DNA of 33,890 nt, taken from an uncultured Gammaproteobacteria bacterium (lineage in GTDB: Bacteria; Pseudomonadota; Gammaproteobacteria; Arenicellales; JAANXG01). Where the stretch lies: positions 1-33,890 of the forward strand of contig CAMYKW010000035.1 of the NCBI GenBank assembly GCA_947259175.1. The letters are read 5' to 3'. The notes under the pieces were generated by a model. The model worked only from the letters and a program-made list of their open reading frames with translations, did not search any database and had not been told where the DNA came from. Shown here piece after piece: positions 10,140 through 18,329 of the stretch (the stretch's first letter is position 1; every line of letters starts with the position of its first letter). Position numbers and translations under genes: made by a program.

Positions 10140-11759
10140 ATGAACCGATCAGCTTTACGGTCAAATCCCGGGGTGTACATCGCGGCGGTGCTGCTGATCG
10201 GGGCCGCAATCGGACTGGGTTACTACCTGCTGCCACCCGCCGGCCCGCATCAGGACCCTGGCGCACGCACTACGGCGGAGGCGGCGGACCCCTTAACCGC
10301 TACTATCCCCGTGCAGCCGGCTGTAACCACGGCCAAACTACGCCCGGCGCCCGCTCGGACGACGCAACGAGACACCTTAGACGATTCCACAGAGGCAACG
10401 GATGAACCCGGATCAACACCGGTGGAGCAAGGAGAGCTGTCTATCGCCGGGCGGATATTGAACCGGCGTGGTGATCCGGTTTCCGGGATCGAGATCAGAG
10501 CGCGACGTTATGATCCGGCGACCAATCGGTTTTCATCGCGTCAAAACTCGGCGCGCAGTCTTGCCGGAGGCCGGTACCTCATCGAGGGTTTGGCCGCCGG
10601 CGACTACCAGCTGCGCACTACCGGGAACGACCGCTACACGTCCGCGGCGATCTATGTGCGAGCAGGTTTTCATTCTGCGGACATCGTGCTCAACGACGGT
10701 CATCAGCTGCGCGTCGTGGGAACCGTCACCGATAACGCCGATTACCCTCTGGCGGGTGTGGAAGTCATCCCATCCCGCGGCGGCCGCTCCGCTACCACGG
10801 ACGAAGCCGGCAACTATGAGCTCAGCGTCCTTGCTCAGCGCAACCGCACCTACTCGATACGTTTTCAAGCCGCGGGTTACACCGACGAGATCGGCTCGTT
10901 TGTCGGCGCCGAGGTCATGGGCATTACGGAAACCCGACTGGACGCGCGGTTGCGACCGGCGGGCAATTCACAGGTTACCGGCATGGTGACCAATGAGTTC
11001 GGAAACGTCGTGGTGGGTGCGCGAATCTGGATCAATTCGCCGTCCCTCAAAACGACATACCGCGCGCGCAGTGACGCCAACGGGTTTTATTCGATTTCCG
11101 GCATTAAAGCGGGCTCGGACTACCAGCTCACCGCCACCGTGCGTGGTCTCTACGAACGCTACATCAGAAGACCGGTGGCAATCACCGATGGCGGCTCGAC
11201 CTTGGACATCACGCTGCGCTCCATAGCGGGCGGCCGCGTGGTCGGCAACATGGTGGATGTGCTGGGAGAACCGGTGCCCTCCTTCACGCTGCTGCTGACC
11301 AGCTCCAAGGCCGCGGGGAGGACGGTGCCGGTCGTCGGCGACGACAACGGTTATTTTGCAGTGGACAAGGTCCCGGAAGGACGGCTGACGTTTGTAACCC
11401 GTTCGCAGCCGCGCGTCAGTATTCGCGGCGCGGAACTTACCGCAACCAGCGAAGTATTTGTGCGCCTGGTGATCGACTGGGGGGTGCATGACCTGGTCGG
11501 ACGGGTCACGGACATCTCCGGCAACCCACTCCCCGGCGTTGACGCGGCGCTGACCTGGCGCCATGAGGCGGGACTCATATTGAGCAGTTCGTCGCGCCGT
11601 ACATTGACGGACGCAGAGGGGCTTTTCCGTTTCACCCAGCTTGGCCCGGGCGTACACCGGCTCGACCTGATGGCGAATGGATATCAACGCTACAACTCGA
11701 ACGTCGATGTCAGCGGCGAAGCGGGAGAGTTGAGCATTCAGCTGCAACGTGATTCATAG
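10140..11759 (+). CDS. Membrane-anchored protein with five carboxypeptidase-regulatory-like repeats
   Basis: 539 residues from the ATG at 10140, where MNRSALRSNPG leads directly into a single membrane helix (about 10-33). A TTG at 10119 would add seven residues. After a Pro/Ala/Thr-rich linker to about residue 100 come five beta-sandwich repeats of about 85 residues (near 100-186, 189-275, 277-360, 364-448 and 453-539). Each opens in a G-V-(T/D)-G-P-(L/V)-GV pattern, such as VGTVTDNADYPLAGVEV and VGRVTDISGNPLPGVDA, and ends with a Y/F-x-(I/L)-GL-x-G motif. These prealbumin-like domains usually bind ligands or protein partners outside the cytoplasm. There is no enzyme domain. It precedes the heparinase-like gene by three bases and is probably its partner in the same operon. 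Its exact job is unknown. Confidence 0.85.
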   Translation: MNRSALRSNPGVYIAAVLLIGAAIGLGYYLLPPAGPHQDPGARTTAEAADPLTATIPVQPAVTTAKLRPAPARTTQRDTLDDSTEATDEPGSTPVEQGELSIAGRILNRRGDPVSGIEIRARRYDPATNRFSSRQNSARSLAGGRYLIEGLAAGDYQLRTTGNDRYTSAAIYVRAGFHSADIVLNDGHQLRVVGTVTDNADYPLAGVEVIPSRGGRSATTDEAGNYELSVLAQRNRTYSIRFQAAGYTDEIGSFVGAEVMGITETRLDARLRPAGNSQVTGMVTNEFGNVVVGARIWINSPSLKTTYRARSDANGFYSISGIKAGSDYQLTATVRGLYERYIRRPVAITDGGSTLDITLRSIAGGRVVGNMVDVLGEPVPSFTLLLTSSKAAGRTVPVVGDDNGYFAVDKVPEGRLTFVTRSQPRVSIRGAELTATSEVFVRLVIDWGVHDLVGRVTDISGNPLPGVDAALTWRHEAGLILSSSSRRTLTDAEGLFRFTQLGPGVHRLDLMANGYQRYNSNVDVSGEAGELSIQLQRDS

Positions 11760-11762
11760 CCT

Positions 11763-14700
11763 GTGCAGACGTTGGCGAATCCCTACCCCCAGGTCGTGAT
11801 ACACAGCCGCAAGAATGTCCTCCTTCATCGCCGCGCTGTACGCCGTTCGGGCGCGGCATTGGTCCTAGCGTGGTTGCTGGCAGTGACTCCCGCCGGTTTC
11901 GCCGCGGAGCCGCCGGCGCTGCCGACACCGCAGGCGCGTCCGTTTATGTTCAACGACGAACACCTCGCCCGCGTGCGACGTTTGATTGCAACGGAACCTT
12001 GGGCCGCCGAAGAGTACCGCCGGGTGCAACACCTGGCCGCGCAGGGGGATGGTTACTGGGCCGCCTTCCTGTATGCGCTGGACCACGATTCAAGGCAGTT
12101 GACGACCGCCCGGGAGTGGCTGCTCAAGTACGGCCGGCGCGGCGGTGACTTGCAACGCCCGGCGTCGCGGACGGATCCGGGATTTTTTGCCGGACCGCGG
12201 CCGTGGCTGGGCGACGTCTATTACCGCATCGACGACCGGCCGCTGATAGCCTACGATTGGCTATACGAGGCGCTCACCACGGCGGAGCGCGCCGAGATCG
12301 AGGGCGGCATACTGGCCTCCGCGCGTTACCGCATGGGTGCCGTCGATCACTGGCCGCAAACACCCAATCTGGTGTTCAAACCCGGTTACATGGTGGCATT
12401 GGCGGGACTGGTCACCGGTGACGCGCAATCCACCCAATGGGGATTCTTTCGCCACCCGGGCTCCCCTCAGGGGGGTTACTTTCATGCGCTGAACGCGATG
12501 CTGCGTGACGGCGGCGTATGGGGCGAAGCGCCGCTGTATCCGATTTCCCACAAGAGCCTGCTGCTGATGGCGCGCATGTCCCGCCATCTCGGACGCATCG
12601 ACGGCGGGGATTGGTTTTCGCGGAAAACCTCCGCCGGTGCCAGCCCCCGGACGCTGATGGATTACTTCATCGATACCGCCTATCCGGTGGAGCGCCTGCG
12701 CGGGGGTCGGCAGCGTATCCGCATCGCGAGCTATGGCGACGGCGCCACCGGTCCCGCGAGCGATCTGTTCGTGATCAACCAGTCCGGCCACCGCCACCAT
12801 TTGCACGACGAACTGGCGGCGGCCTACGCAAATGTCGCGGATGGGAGATATGCCGCGTTCCTGTCCCTGTTGCCGGACTACCGTCCCGACCTCACGGACC
12901 GGCCGCCGCTGCCGGCGCGCGCGTCGCTGCCCGCGGCGCCCTCGAAGATCTGGTCTGACTACGGCCTTGCGATGTTGCGTTCCGACGAAACGCCACGGTA
13001 CTGGCGCAACCCGGATGCCATCGCCGTGCTGCAAATCATGTCCCGGGGTTACGGCCACGACCACCGGGATAAGTTTTCCATCACCCTCCATGGGGCCGGG
13101 CAACTGCTGTACCCGGACTACAACGCGATACAGTATGAAAACCCGTCGATCGGCTGGACCCGCCATACCATCGCCCACAACACGCTCACTGCCGATGGGC
13201 GCGACACCCGTAACGCACCGCTGACCGCCGTGCATCACGACTTCTCGCCGGACGTAAAGTATCTGGCCACCGCCGCGAGCGGCGTGTTTCTCGGCGTGGA
13301 TCAGACCCGCATCTTGATGCTGACGAGACAATATCTTCTCGACGTGTTTCAAGCGCGCAGCCTGTTGCCTCACCGATACGATTACCTGCTGCACAGTTTC
13401 GGCCGTCCGGTGCCGGTCAGCGACCACCGCTACGGCCCCACCGATGCGTTCGCACAACGCTACTGGGGCATGGTTGCGCCGCACGCCAGCCGCACCGATA
13501 CCGCCTGGTCGTTGGACTTCGTACTGGACGCCGCGGCATGGGACACTTACATTGAATACGCCGACGAACAGCTCAAGGGCCGGGCAACCGAGGGCTATCT
13601 TCAAGATCGACCGCTGGACAGGGCGGCGGTGCGGGTCACCGCCGCGGCCGCCGCAGACACCACCATTGGTTACGGGCGCGGCCGGCATGGACTGGGGATG
13701 TTGATCGCCCGCCGCGATGGTGTACAAGATGCGCAGTTCACCGTGGTCCACGAACCCTACCGTGATCACCCGTCGGTGATCGGCGTGCAGGTGCTCGCCG
13801 CTGACGATCGCGCCACCGTGGTGCGTATCATTGCCGACGACTTCACCGACTACGCGGCCGCCGCCCTCGCGCCGGACAGCCATGGGACGTCCCACGAGAT
13901 GCACGCTCGCGCCGATGCGCGTACCCGGTTTGCCTTTACCGGCTACGGCTGGTTGCGAATGCATCGCGATGGCCACGTGGCGGCGCGGGGAAACTGGCGC
14001 GGATTTCGCGTCCCGAGCGAACGGACGGAACACGTTATCCGCGGCGCGCGCGTCCGCGCGAAGGACGGTTACCTCGAATACGGCGAGCTGGGTGCCGCGC
14101 CGCGGCCGCCCGCGTCGATGCCGCGCGCATCCATTGACATACCGCGCACCGCGACAACGATACGCATGCGCGGCACCGACCGCGCCGCCACCACGATCAC
14201 GCTGCGCAATTCCGCCGAAAAGGCCATCGAGGCACAGGTGCGGCTCGCCGCACCCGAGGGCATGGAGATTGCGCCCAATGCCGGCGCGGTCCGGCGCCTG
14301 GAAGCGGGCGCCGCCGTCCGCTTTCCGGTTACGGTCATCACCCGCAACGCCCGCCCAGGGTGGACGGTGCTGCCCTATCGCACCGCAGAGCGGTCCGACG
14401 ATGGTCCGTGGCGGTGGTCCCGACCACGGGGCCTGGCGGTGGCCGTCGGTGCGGTACTGGAACCGGTGTACGACTTCCCCAATCCTCCGGTTTACCGTGT
14501 GCATGCACCGGATTACACGGTGGAGCTGGATATGCATCACGGACTCATTCGTCGCCTGATCCACGCCGACGGCACCCGGATCCTCGACGGCGAGCCGCTG
14601 TTTACACTGGCCGACGACGAGCGGTTGCTGTTGTCCCCCGACACGCAGACCGCTTTCACCTGGACCGAGGAAAGTCCGGCGGAACTGGTGGCCCACGCCG

Positions 14701-15116
14701 AGAACCGGTTGCGCTGGCGTGCGCGGTTCGAGGATGACCGCGTCCGCTTCAACCTGATCCCCGAATGGGCGCGGTCGCAACGGGTGCATGTCGCGTTCCC
14801 CGGAGACTGGGCGCAACCGGCGCGCTGGCGCCGACTGCGCACCGCGACCGGGGTGCGGGTTTTCGAAGCCGCGGCGCAAGCACCGACGCCGATCTTGTTG
14901 GATGCCCTGGAGCTGGACTACGGCGCGCGCGACTGGAGCCTTTGTCTAGGCTTGTCCACGCCGCGCACGGTCACCGTAGGCGAAACCGGAATCCGCTTCT
15001 CCCTTCCCGCGCAAACCCGGGACACATGGAGCGTGGGCGTCTGCCCGCGCGGCGGATTAGCTGCGTGGGCGGGACGCGATCAATCCACGTCCTCGGCGAC
15101 CAACCAGAATCCGTGA
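11763..15116 (+). CDS. Secreted heparinase II/III family protein with C-terminal beta-rich extension
   Basis: 1117 residues from GTG 11763. A second in-frame GTG at 11796 gives a neater signal peptide (RKNVLLHRRAVRRS, then AALVLAWLLAVTPAGFA before AEPP). The order is an alpha/alpha toroid (about 60-400), then the heparinase II/III beta-sandwich around 420-700 with YGHDHRDKFSITLHG (430-444), LLYPDYNAIQYE and HTIAHNTLTADGRD. The His residues at 432 and 434 lie in the segment that holds the metal- or substrate-binding His in this family. A CARDB/NEW3-like domain sits at about 795-870 (ATTITLRNSAEKAIEAQVRL), followed by a further beta domain. The length is about 400 residues above classical lyases. 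It probably cleaves an acidic polysaccharide in the periplasm or outside, with substrate unknown. The 3' end overlaps the convergent gene by 37 bases. Confidence 0.85.
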   Translation: MQTLANPYPQVVIHSRKNVLLHRRAVRRSGAALVLAWLLAVTPAGFAAEPPALPTPQARPFMFNDEHLARVRRLIATEPWAAEEYRRVQHLAAQGDGYWAAFLYALDHDSRQLTTAREWLLKYGRRGGDLQRPASRTDPGFFAGPRPWLGDVYYRIDDRPLIAYDWLYEALTTAERAEIEGGILASARYRMGAVDHWPQTPNLVFKPGYMVALAGLVTGDAQSTQWGFFRHPGSPQGGYFHALNAMLRDGGVWGEAPLYPISHKSLLLMARMSRHLGRIDGGDWFSRKTSAGASPRTLMDYFIDTAYPVERLRGGRQRIRIASYGDGATGPASDLFVINQSGHRHHLHDELAAAYANVADGRYAAFLSLLPDYRPDLTDRPPLPARASLPAAPSKIWSDYGLAMLRSDETPRYWRNPDAIAVLQIMSRGYGHDHRDKFSITLHGAGQLLYPDYNAIQYENPSIGWTRHTIAHNTLTADGRDTRNAPLTAVHHDFSPDVKYLATAASGVFLGVDQTRILMLTRQYLLDVFQARSLLPHRYDYLLHSFGRPVPVSDHRYGPTDAFAQRYWGMVAPHASRTDTAWSLDFVLDAAAWDTYIEYADEQLKGRATEGYLQDRPLDRAAVRVTAAAAADTTIGYGRGRHGLGMLIARRDGVQDAQFTVVHEPYRDHPSVIGVQVLAADDRATVVRIIADDFTDYAAAALAPDSHGTSHEMHARADARTRFAFTGYGWLRMHRDGHVAARGNWRGFRVPSERTEHVIRGARVRAKDGYLEYGELGAAPRPPASMPRASIDIPRTATTIRMRGTDRAATTITLRNSAEKAIEAQVRLAAPEGMEIAPNAGAVRRLEAGAAVRFPVTVITRNARPGWTVLPYRTAERSDDGPWRWSRPRGLAVAVGAVLEPVYDFPNPPVYRVHAPDYTVELDMHHGLIRRLIHADGTRILDGEPLFTLADDERLLLSPDTQTAFTWTEESPAELVAHAENRLRWRARFEDDRVRFNLIPEWARSQRVHVAFPGDWAQPARWRRLRTATGVRVFEAAAQAPTPILLDALELDYGARDWSLCLGLSTPRTVTVGETGIRFSLPAQTRDTWSVGVCPRGGLAAWAGRDQSTSSATNQNP

Positions 15117-16564
15117 GCGGACACCCCGGCGCGCGGTAACACCCGGGCGCCGGGCACGGTGATCAGTTTACCGCCGATGCGGAAGGTCGCCGGGTCCGGG
15201 CTGACCAGCAGCGCCGCCAACGACGCCTCGCCGCCGAGCCGCGGCGTCAACCGCCACACCGTCCTGGCGCCGGCGCGCATGCCGGTGACCACGTACGCAT
15301 CCGACCAGCCGGCAAGCTCATTCATCAGCGACTGCCGGTCGCCGTTGCCCAGCACCTCATCGAATTCGCGCAGCGTGTCGCTTACCAGGCGGTCACTGTC
15401 GGCGCTGGCCGGCGGTGTGACACTGTGCGGATTCCAATACAGGAATTGCTCGACACCGGTCAGGCCGATGTGGAAGATCAATTCCTGGTACAGATCCGAA
15501 TTGCTTAGCAGGCTTTCGTCGAATTCCTTGTGTGAAATCCACGGATAAACCGGCACGTTTGAAGAGAGCTTCATGGCGCGCATTTTATTGACCGCGTAGC
15601 GGAACGCGTTGAATGTCGATTTACCATATTCGACAACACCGTCCAGCTTGGCTTGCGCGACATTGCCGAGCCAACCGTATAACTCGCGGGACTGGTGGGT
15701 GCCGACGTGCCCCCCGCCGAAGTATTTGTGGGCGTCGTGTCCGTTGAGGTCCAGCAGGCGCAGTGACGGGTCCTGATAGTAGGCGCCGTAGTTGGCCATC
15801 TTTACGCGTGGAAACGCCTCACGCACCGGGGTGAATAATGCCTGGTTGATGTCCTCGGTGAAACGCCGGTGCATGGCGGCGTTCCAGCGCAGATAATGGT
15901 CACTGGCGTACCAGCGCACCACCGGGGACAAGTCGGTGAACCCGAGCTCGGCGCTCAAGGCGGCGAAGCGGGGGTCGTTCTGTATCGCGGCAAAATAGTC
16001 GTCAAGGTCGCAGCCCAGGCGTTGCGCGTGCTGATTGAGATACCAGGTTATCGGGACATCCTCGAAATCCAAAATCAATACATCGAGATCACCGCCGGCC
16101 GCGGCATAGCGGGTGAAGAATTGACTGAATCGCTCGCGCGCCGCGCGCCGGCCCTGGTCCCACCAGAGGCCGTGGTAGGGACTCTTGCGCCCGTCTTTAT
16201 TCATGCAACCCGCGACTTTCCCGTTCGTGTCGCGCACCGCGTCGCCACTGTGGTAGGCCATGATGCGATGCATATCCCAACTGAACAGCACGCGATGTCC
16301 GCGCGGCATCGCCCGGGTGGCGGCGATCGCATCCTTGATAGCGGCATCCATCCGTGCCATGGCCGACCAACGCAGCCAGTGAAAGGGCACTATGTTTTCC
16401 AGCGTGCCGGCGACCGGGCGCCAACTGTAGGCATAGGTCCGCTGCGGCGCCGCAGCCGACGCCGCCGGTACCCAGCCGGCCCACGAAAGCCAGGCAATGA
16501 TCAACGAAGCGACGAGCGCGTCCGCTCGCCCTGACCGCCTGGCTTTGTTACGCTTGGATATCAC
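15080..16564 (-). CDS. Secreted putative TIM-barrel glycoside hydrolase, family not assigned
   Basis: 494 residues from the GTG at 16564. The longer frame to 16645 would run into the start of hinT and destroy the signal sequence. Residues 1-37 form a Sec signal (MISKRNKARRSGRADA, then LVASLIIAWLSWAGWVPAASA). The mature part alternates strands and helices like a beta/alpha barrel. DLDVLILDFEDV (159-170) carries an acidic Asp-x-Glu pair (Asp166, Glu168) at the end of a strand, as in GH18/GH56-type enzymes. Other barrel-like strand ends are VLFSWDMHR (92-100), VKMANYGAYY (254-263) and VEQFLYWNPH (371-380). I do not recognise the family. Its position, tail to tail with the heparinase-like gene, suggests a shared glycan substrate. 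Confidence 0.7.
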   Translation of the reverse strand: MISKRNKARRSGRADALVASLIIAWLSWAGWVPAASAAAPQRTYAYSWRPVAGTLENIVPFHWLRWSAMARMDAAIKDAIAATRAMPRGHRVLFSWDMHRIMAYHSGDAVRDTNGKVAGCMNKDGRKSPYHGLWWDQGRRAARERFSQFFTRYAAAGGDLDVLILDFEDVPITWYLNQHAQRLGCDLDDYFAAIQNDPRFAALSAELGFTDLSPVVRWYASDHYLRWNAAMHRRFTEDINQALFTPVREAFPRVKMANYGAYYQDPSLRLLDLNGHDAHKYFGGGHVGTHQSRELYGWLGNVAQAKLDGVVEYGKSTFNAFRYAVNKMRAMKLSSNVPVYPWISHKEFDESLLSNSDLYQELIFHIGLTGVEQFLYWNPHSVTPPASADSDRLVSDTLREFDEVLGNGDRQSLMNELAGWSDAYVVTGMRAGARTVWRLTPRLGGEASLAALLVSPDPATFRIGGKLITVPGARVLPRAGVSAHGFWLVAEDVD

Positions 16565-16613
16565 GCCGTTGTCCGCTTGAAACCACAGTCGAACGATTAA
16601 ACAAGAGACCACG

Positions 16614-16970
16614 ATGACCGAAGAAACGATTTTTACCAAGATCATCCGCCGGGAGATACCGGCCGATATTGTATATCAGGACGAACGCGCCACCGCGTTT
16701 CGCGACATCAGCCCCCAGGCGCCGACGCATATCCTGATCGTCCCGAATAAACCCATCCCCACGGTCAACGACGTCAGCGAACACGACGAGGCGGATCTCG
16801 GTCATCTGTTCGTGATCGCCGCAAGACTGGCTAAGGAGGAAGGTATCGCCGAGGACGGCTTCCGGCTCATCGTCAACTGCAACCGGGATGGCGGGCAGAT
16901 CGTGTTTCATCTGCACATGCATCTGCTCGGCGGCCGCCCACTCGGCCGCATGGTGGCGCGACCAAAATGA
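16614..16970 (+). CDS. hinT: HIT family purine nucleoside phosphoramidase
   Basis: 118 residues, the standard HinT size. It hydrolyses adenosine phosphoramidates and aminoacyl-adenylates. The histidine triad is [10 protein letters not shown] with His99, His101 and His103, the middle one being upstream of the nucleophilic His103 by one pair as in the family. [19 protein letters not shown] (6-24) and [19 protein letters not shown] (28-46) are the conserved nucleotide-pocket strands, and [13 protein letters not shown] completes it. A GAGACC sits just before the ATG. The gene is divergent from the secreted barrel protein (49 bases apart) and converges on the nucleoside transporter 13 bases downstream. 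There is a mild thematic link in nucleotide/nucleoside metabolism but no shared transcript. Confidence 0.96.
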   Translation: MTEETIFTKIIRREIPADIVYQDERATAFRDISPQAPTHILIVPNKPIPTVNDVSEHDEADLGHLFVIAARLAKEEGIAEDGFRLIVNCNRDGGQIVFHLHMHLLGGRPLGRMVARPK

Positions 16971-16983
16971 GCCGTTGGTTGCG

Positions 16984-18228
16984 CTATATGAGAATCCCGA
17001 CCACGGCGCCGGTGCAGGTGGTCGCCAGGGTGCCGGCGACGATGCTCTTCAATCCCAAAGCCACGATTTCGTCACGGCGCTCCGGGACCATGGTGGTCAG
17101 TCCGCCGATCATGATGCCGAGGCTGCCGAAGTTGGCGAATCCACACAACGCGTAGCTGATAATCAAGCGGCTTCGTTCGCTCAACGCCTCACTGGGCAGA
17201 TCCGCCAGCCGCAAATAAGCGAGAAACTCGTTGAGTACGGTCTTGGTGCCCATCAGCGAGCCGGTGGTGGCGGCCTCGCTCCACGGAATTCCCATCAACC
17301 AGGTGATCGGCGCCATGACATAACCGAGCACCCGTTCCAGGGTTATCGGCGCGTTATCGACGTTCGGCAGCAGACTCAATAGCGCGTTGACGAGATGCAC
17401 CAGCGCGACAAACACAATCAGCATCGCAATAATATTCAAAAACAGCTGCAAACCGCTTTGCGTGCCCCGGGTAATGGCATCCATGCTGCTGCGGGCCTCC
17501 GACTTGACGTGCAACTCTGCGTCGGTGACGGCGCCGTCGTCCGGGACCATGAGTTTGGCGATGGTGATTGCCGCAGGGGCGCTGATCAGCGACGCGATCA
17601 GCAGATGGGCGACGGGATCCGGGATCACCCCGCGCAGAAACGTCGCGTACAGGATCAACACCGTCCCGGCGATGGTCGCCATGCCCGCGCACATCAGCAT
17701 GAATAACTCGCTGCGTGAAAGTTGTCTCAGGTAGGGACGCACGAACAACGGCGCTTCCACCATACCGACGAAGACGTTGGCGGCAACTCCCAGCCCGACG
17801 GCGCCGCCGATGCCCAATGATCTTTGCAGAAGCGTCGACAAGGCGGTTACCAGCACCGGCAATATGCGCCAATACGTGAGCAGTGCGGTCAGCGCGCTGA
17901 TGACGATCACCAGGGGAAGCGCGCGGAACGCCAACACGAAGCTGGAGCCGACCCGGGTCTCCTCAAAAGGCAGCGGCCCACCACCGAGAAACCCGAACAC
18001 GAACGAGGATCCGGCCTCACTGGCGTTCTGTAACGCCACTACCCCGTCATTCAACGTGGCAAACAGCTTGTGCACATAGGGCAGTTTCAACAGCAGCACC
18101 GCCATGGCAAGCTGAATGCCGGCACCGGCGGCAGCGACCTTCCACAATTGCCACTGGCGCCGCTCACTCATGAGCCATGCGAGCAGCAGGAGCAGCAACA
18201 GCCCGAGGGCGCTTTGCAGGTTATCCAT
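16984..18228 (-). CDS. Concentrative nucleoside transporter (NupC/CNT family) with altered base-binding motif
   Basis: 414 residues, all helical hydrophobic segments, closely following the layout of the Vibrio cholerae CNT: helices, the FVFGFL/FEETRVGSSFVLAFRALP re-entrant hairpin, AANVFVGMVEAPLFVRPYL (149-167), WSEAATTGSLMGTKTVLNEF, and CGFANFGSLGIM near the end. It would couple sodium or proton entry to nucleoside uptake. The residues that contact ribose (Glu in WSEA, Asn and Ser in FANFGS) are conserved. The Gln-Thr of the GQTE motif, which reads the pyrimidine base in the Vibrio protein, is replaced by Met156-Val157, leaving Glu158. This may change base preference. It is a single gene, 101 bases downstream of the aminopropyltransferase-like gene on the same strand. 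Confidence 0.93.
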   Translation of the reverse strand: MDNLQSALGLLLLLLLAWLMSERRQWQLWKVAAAGAGIQLAMAVLLLKLPYVHKLFATLNDGVVALQNASEAGSSFVFGFLGGGPLPFEETRVGSSFVLAFRALPLVIVISALTALLTYWRILPVLVTALSTLLQRSLGIGGAVGLGVAANVFVGMVEAPLFVRPYLRQLSRSELFMLMCAGMATIAGTVLILYATFLRGVIPDPVAHLLIASLISAPAAITIAKLMVPDDGAVTDAELHVKSEARSSMDAITRGTQSGLQLFLNIIAMLIVFVALVHLVNALLSLLPNVDNAPITLERVLGYVMAPITWLMGIPWSEAATTGSLMGTKTVLNEFLAYLRLADLPSEALSERSRLIISYALCGFANFGSLGIMIGGLTTMVPERRDEIVALGLKSIVAGTLATTCTGAVVGILI

Positions 18229-18329
18229 TGCCGAGGAAATGCGTATGAGTGCTTGGGTGCGGCGGCGATTATTTGGCCTGCATTATCCCACCGCCCCGGC
18301 TACCGGTCCACGCGGGCGTGCACGCCGGT

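Noticed and set aside
12261-14879. An 872-codon open frame antisense to the heparinase-like gene
   Set aside because: It is the mirror of GC-rich codons in a gene with clear signal peptide and domains. Its translation is rich in Arg, Gly, His and Val without recognisable motifs.
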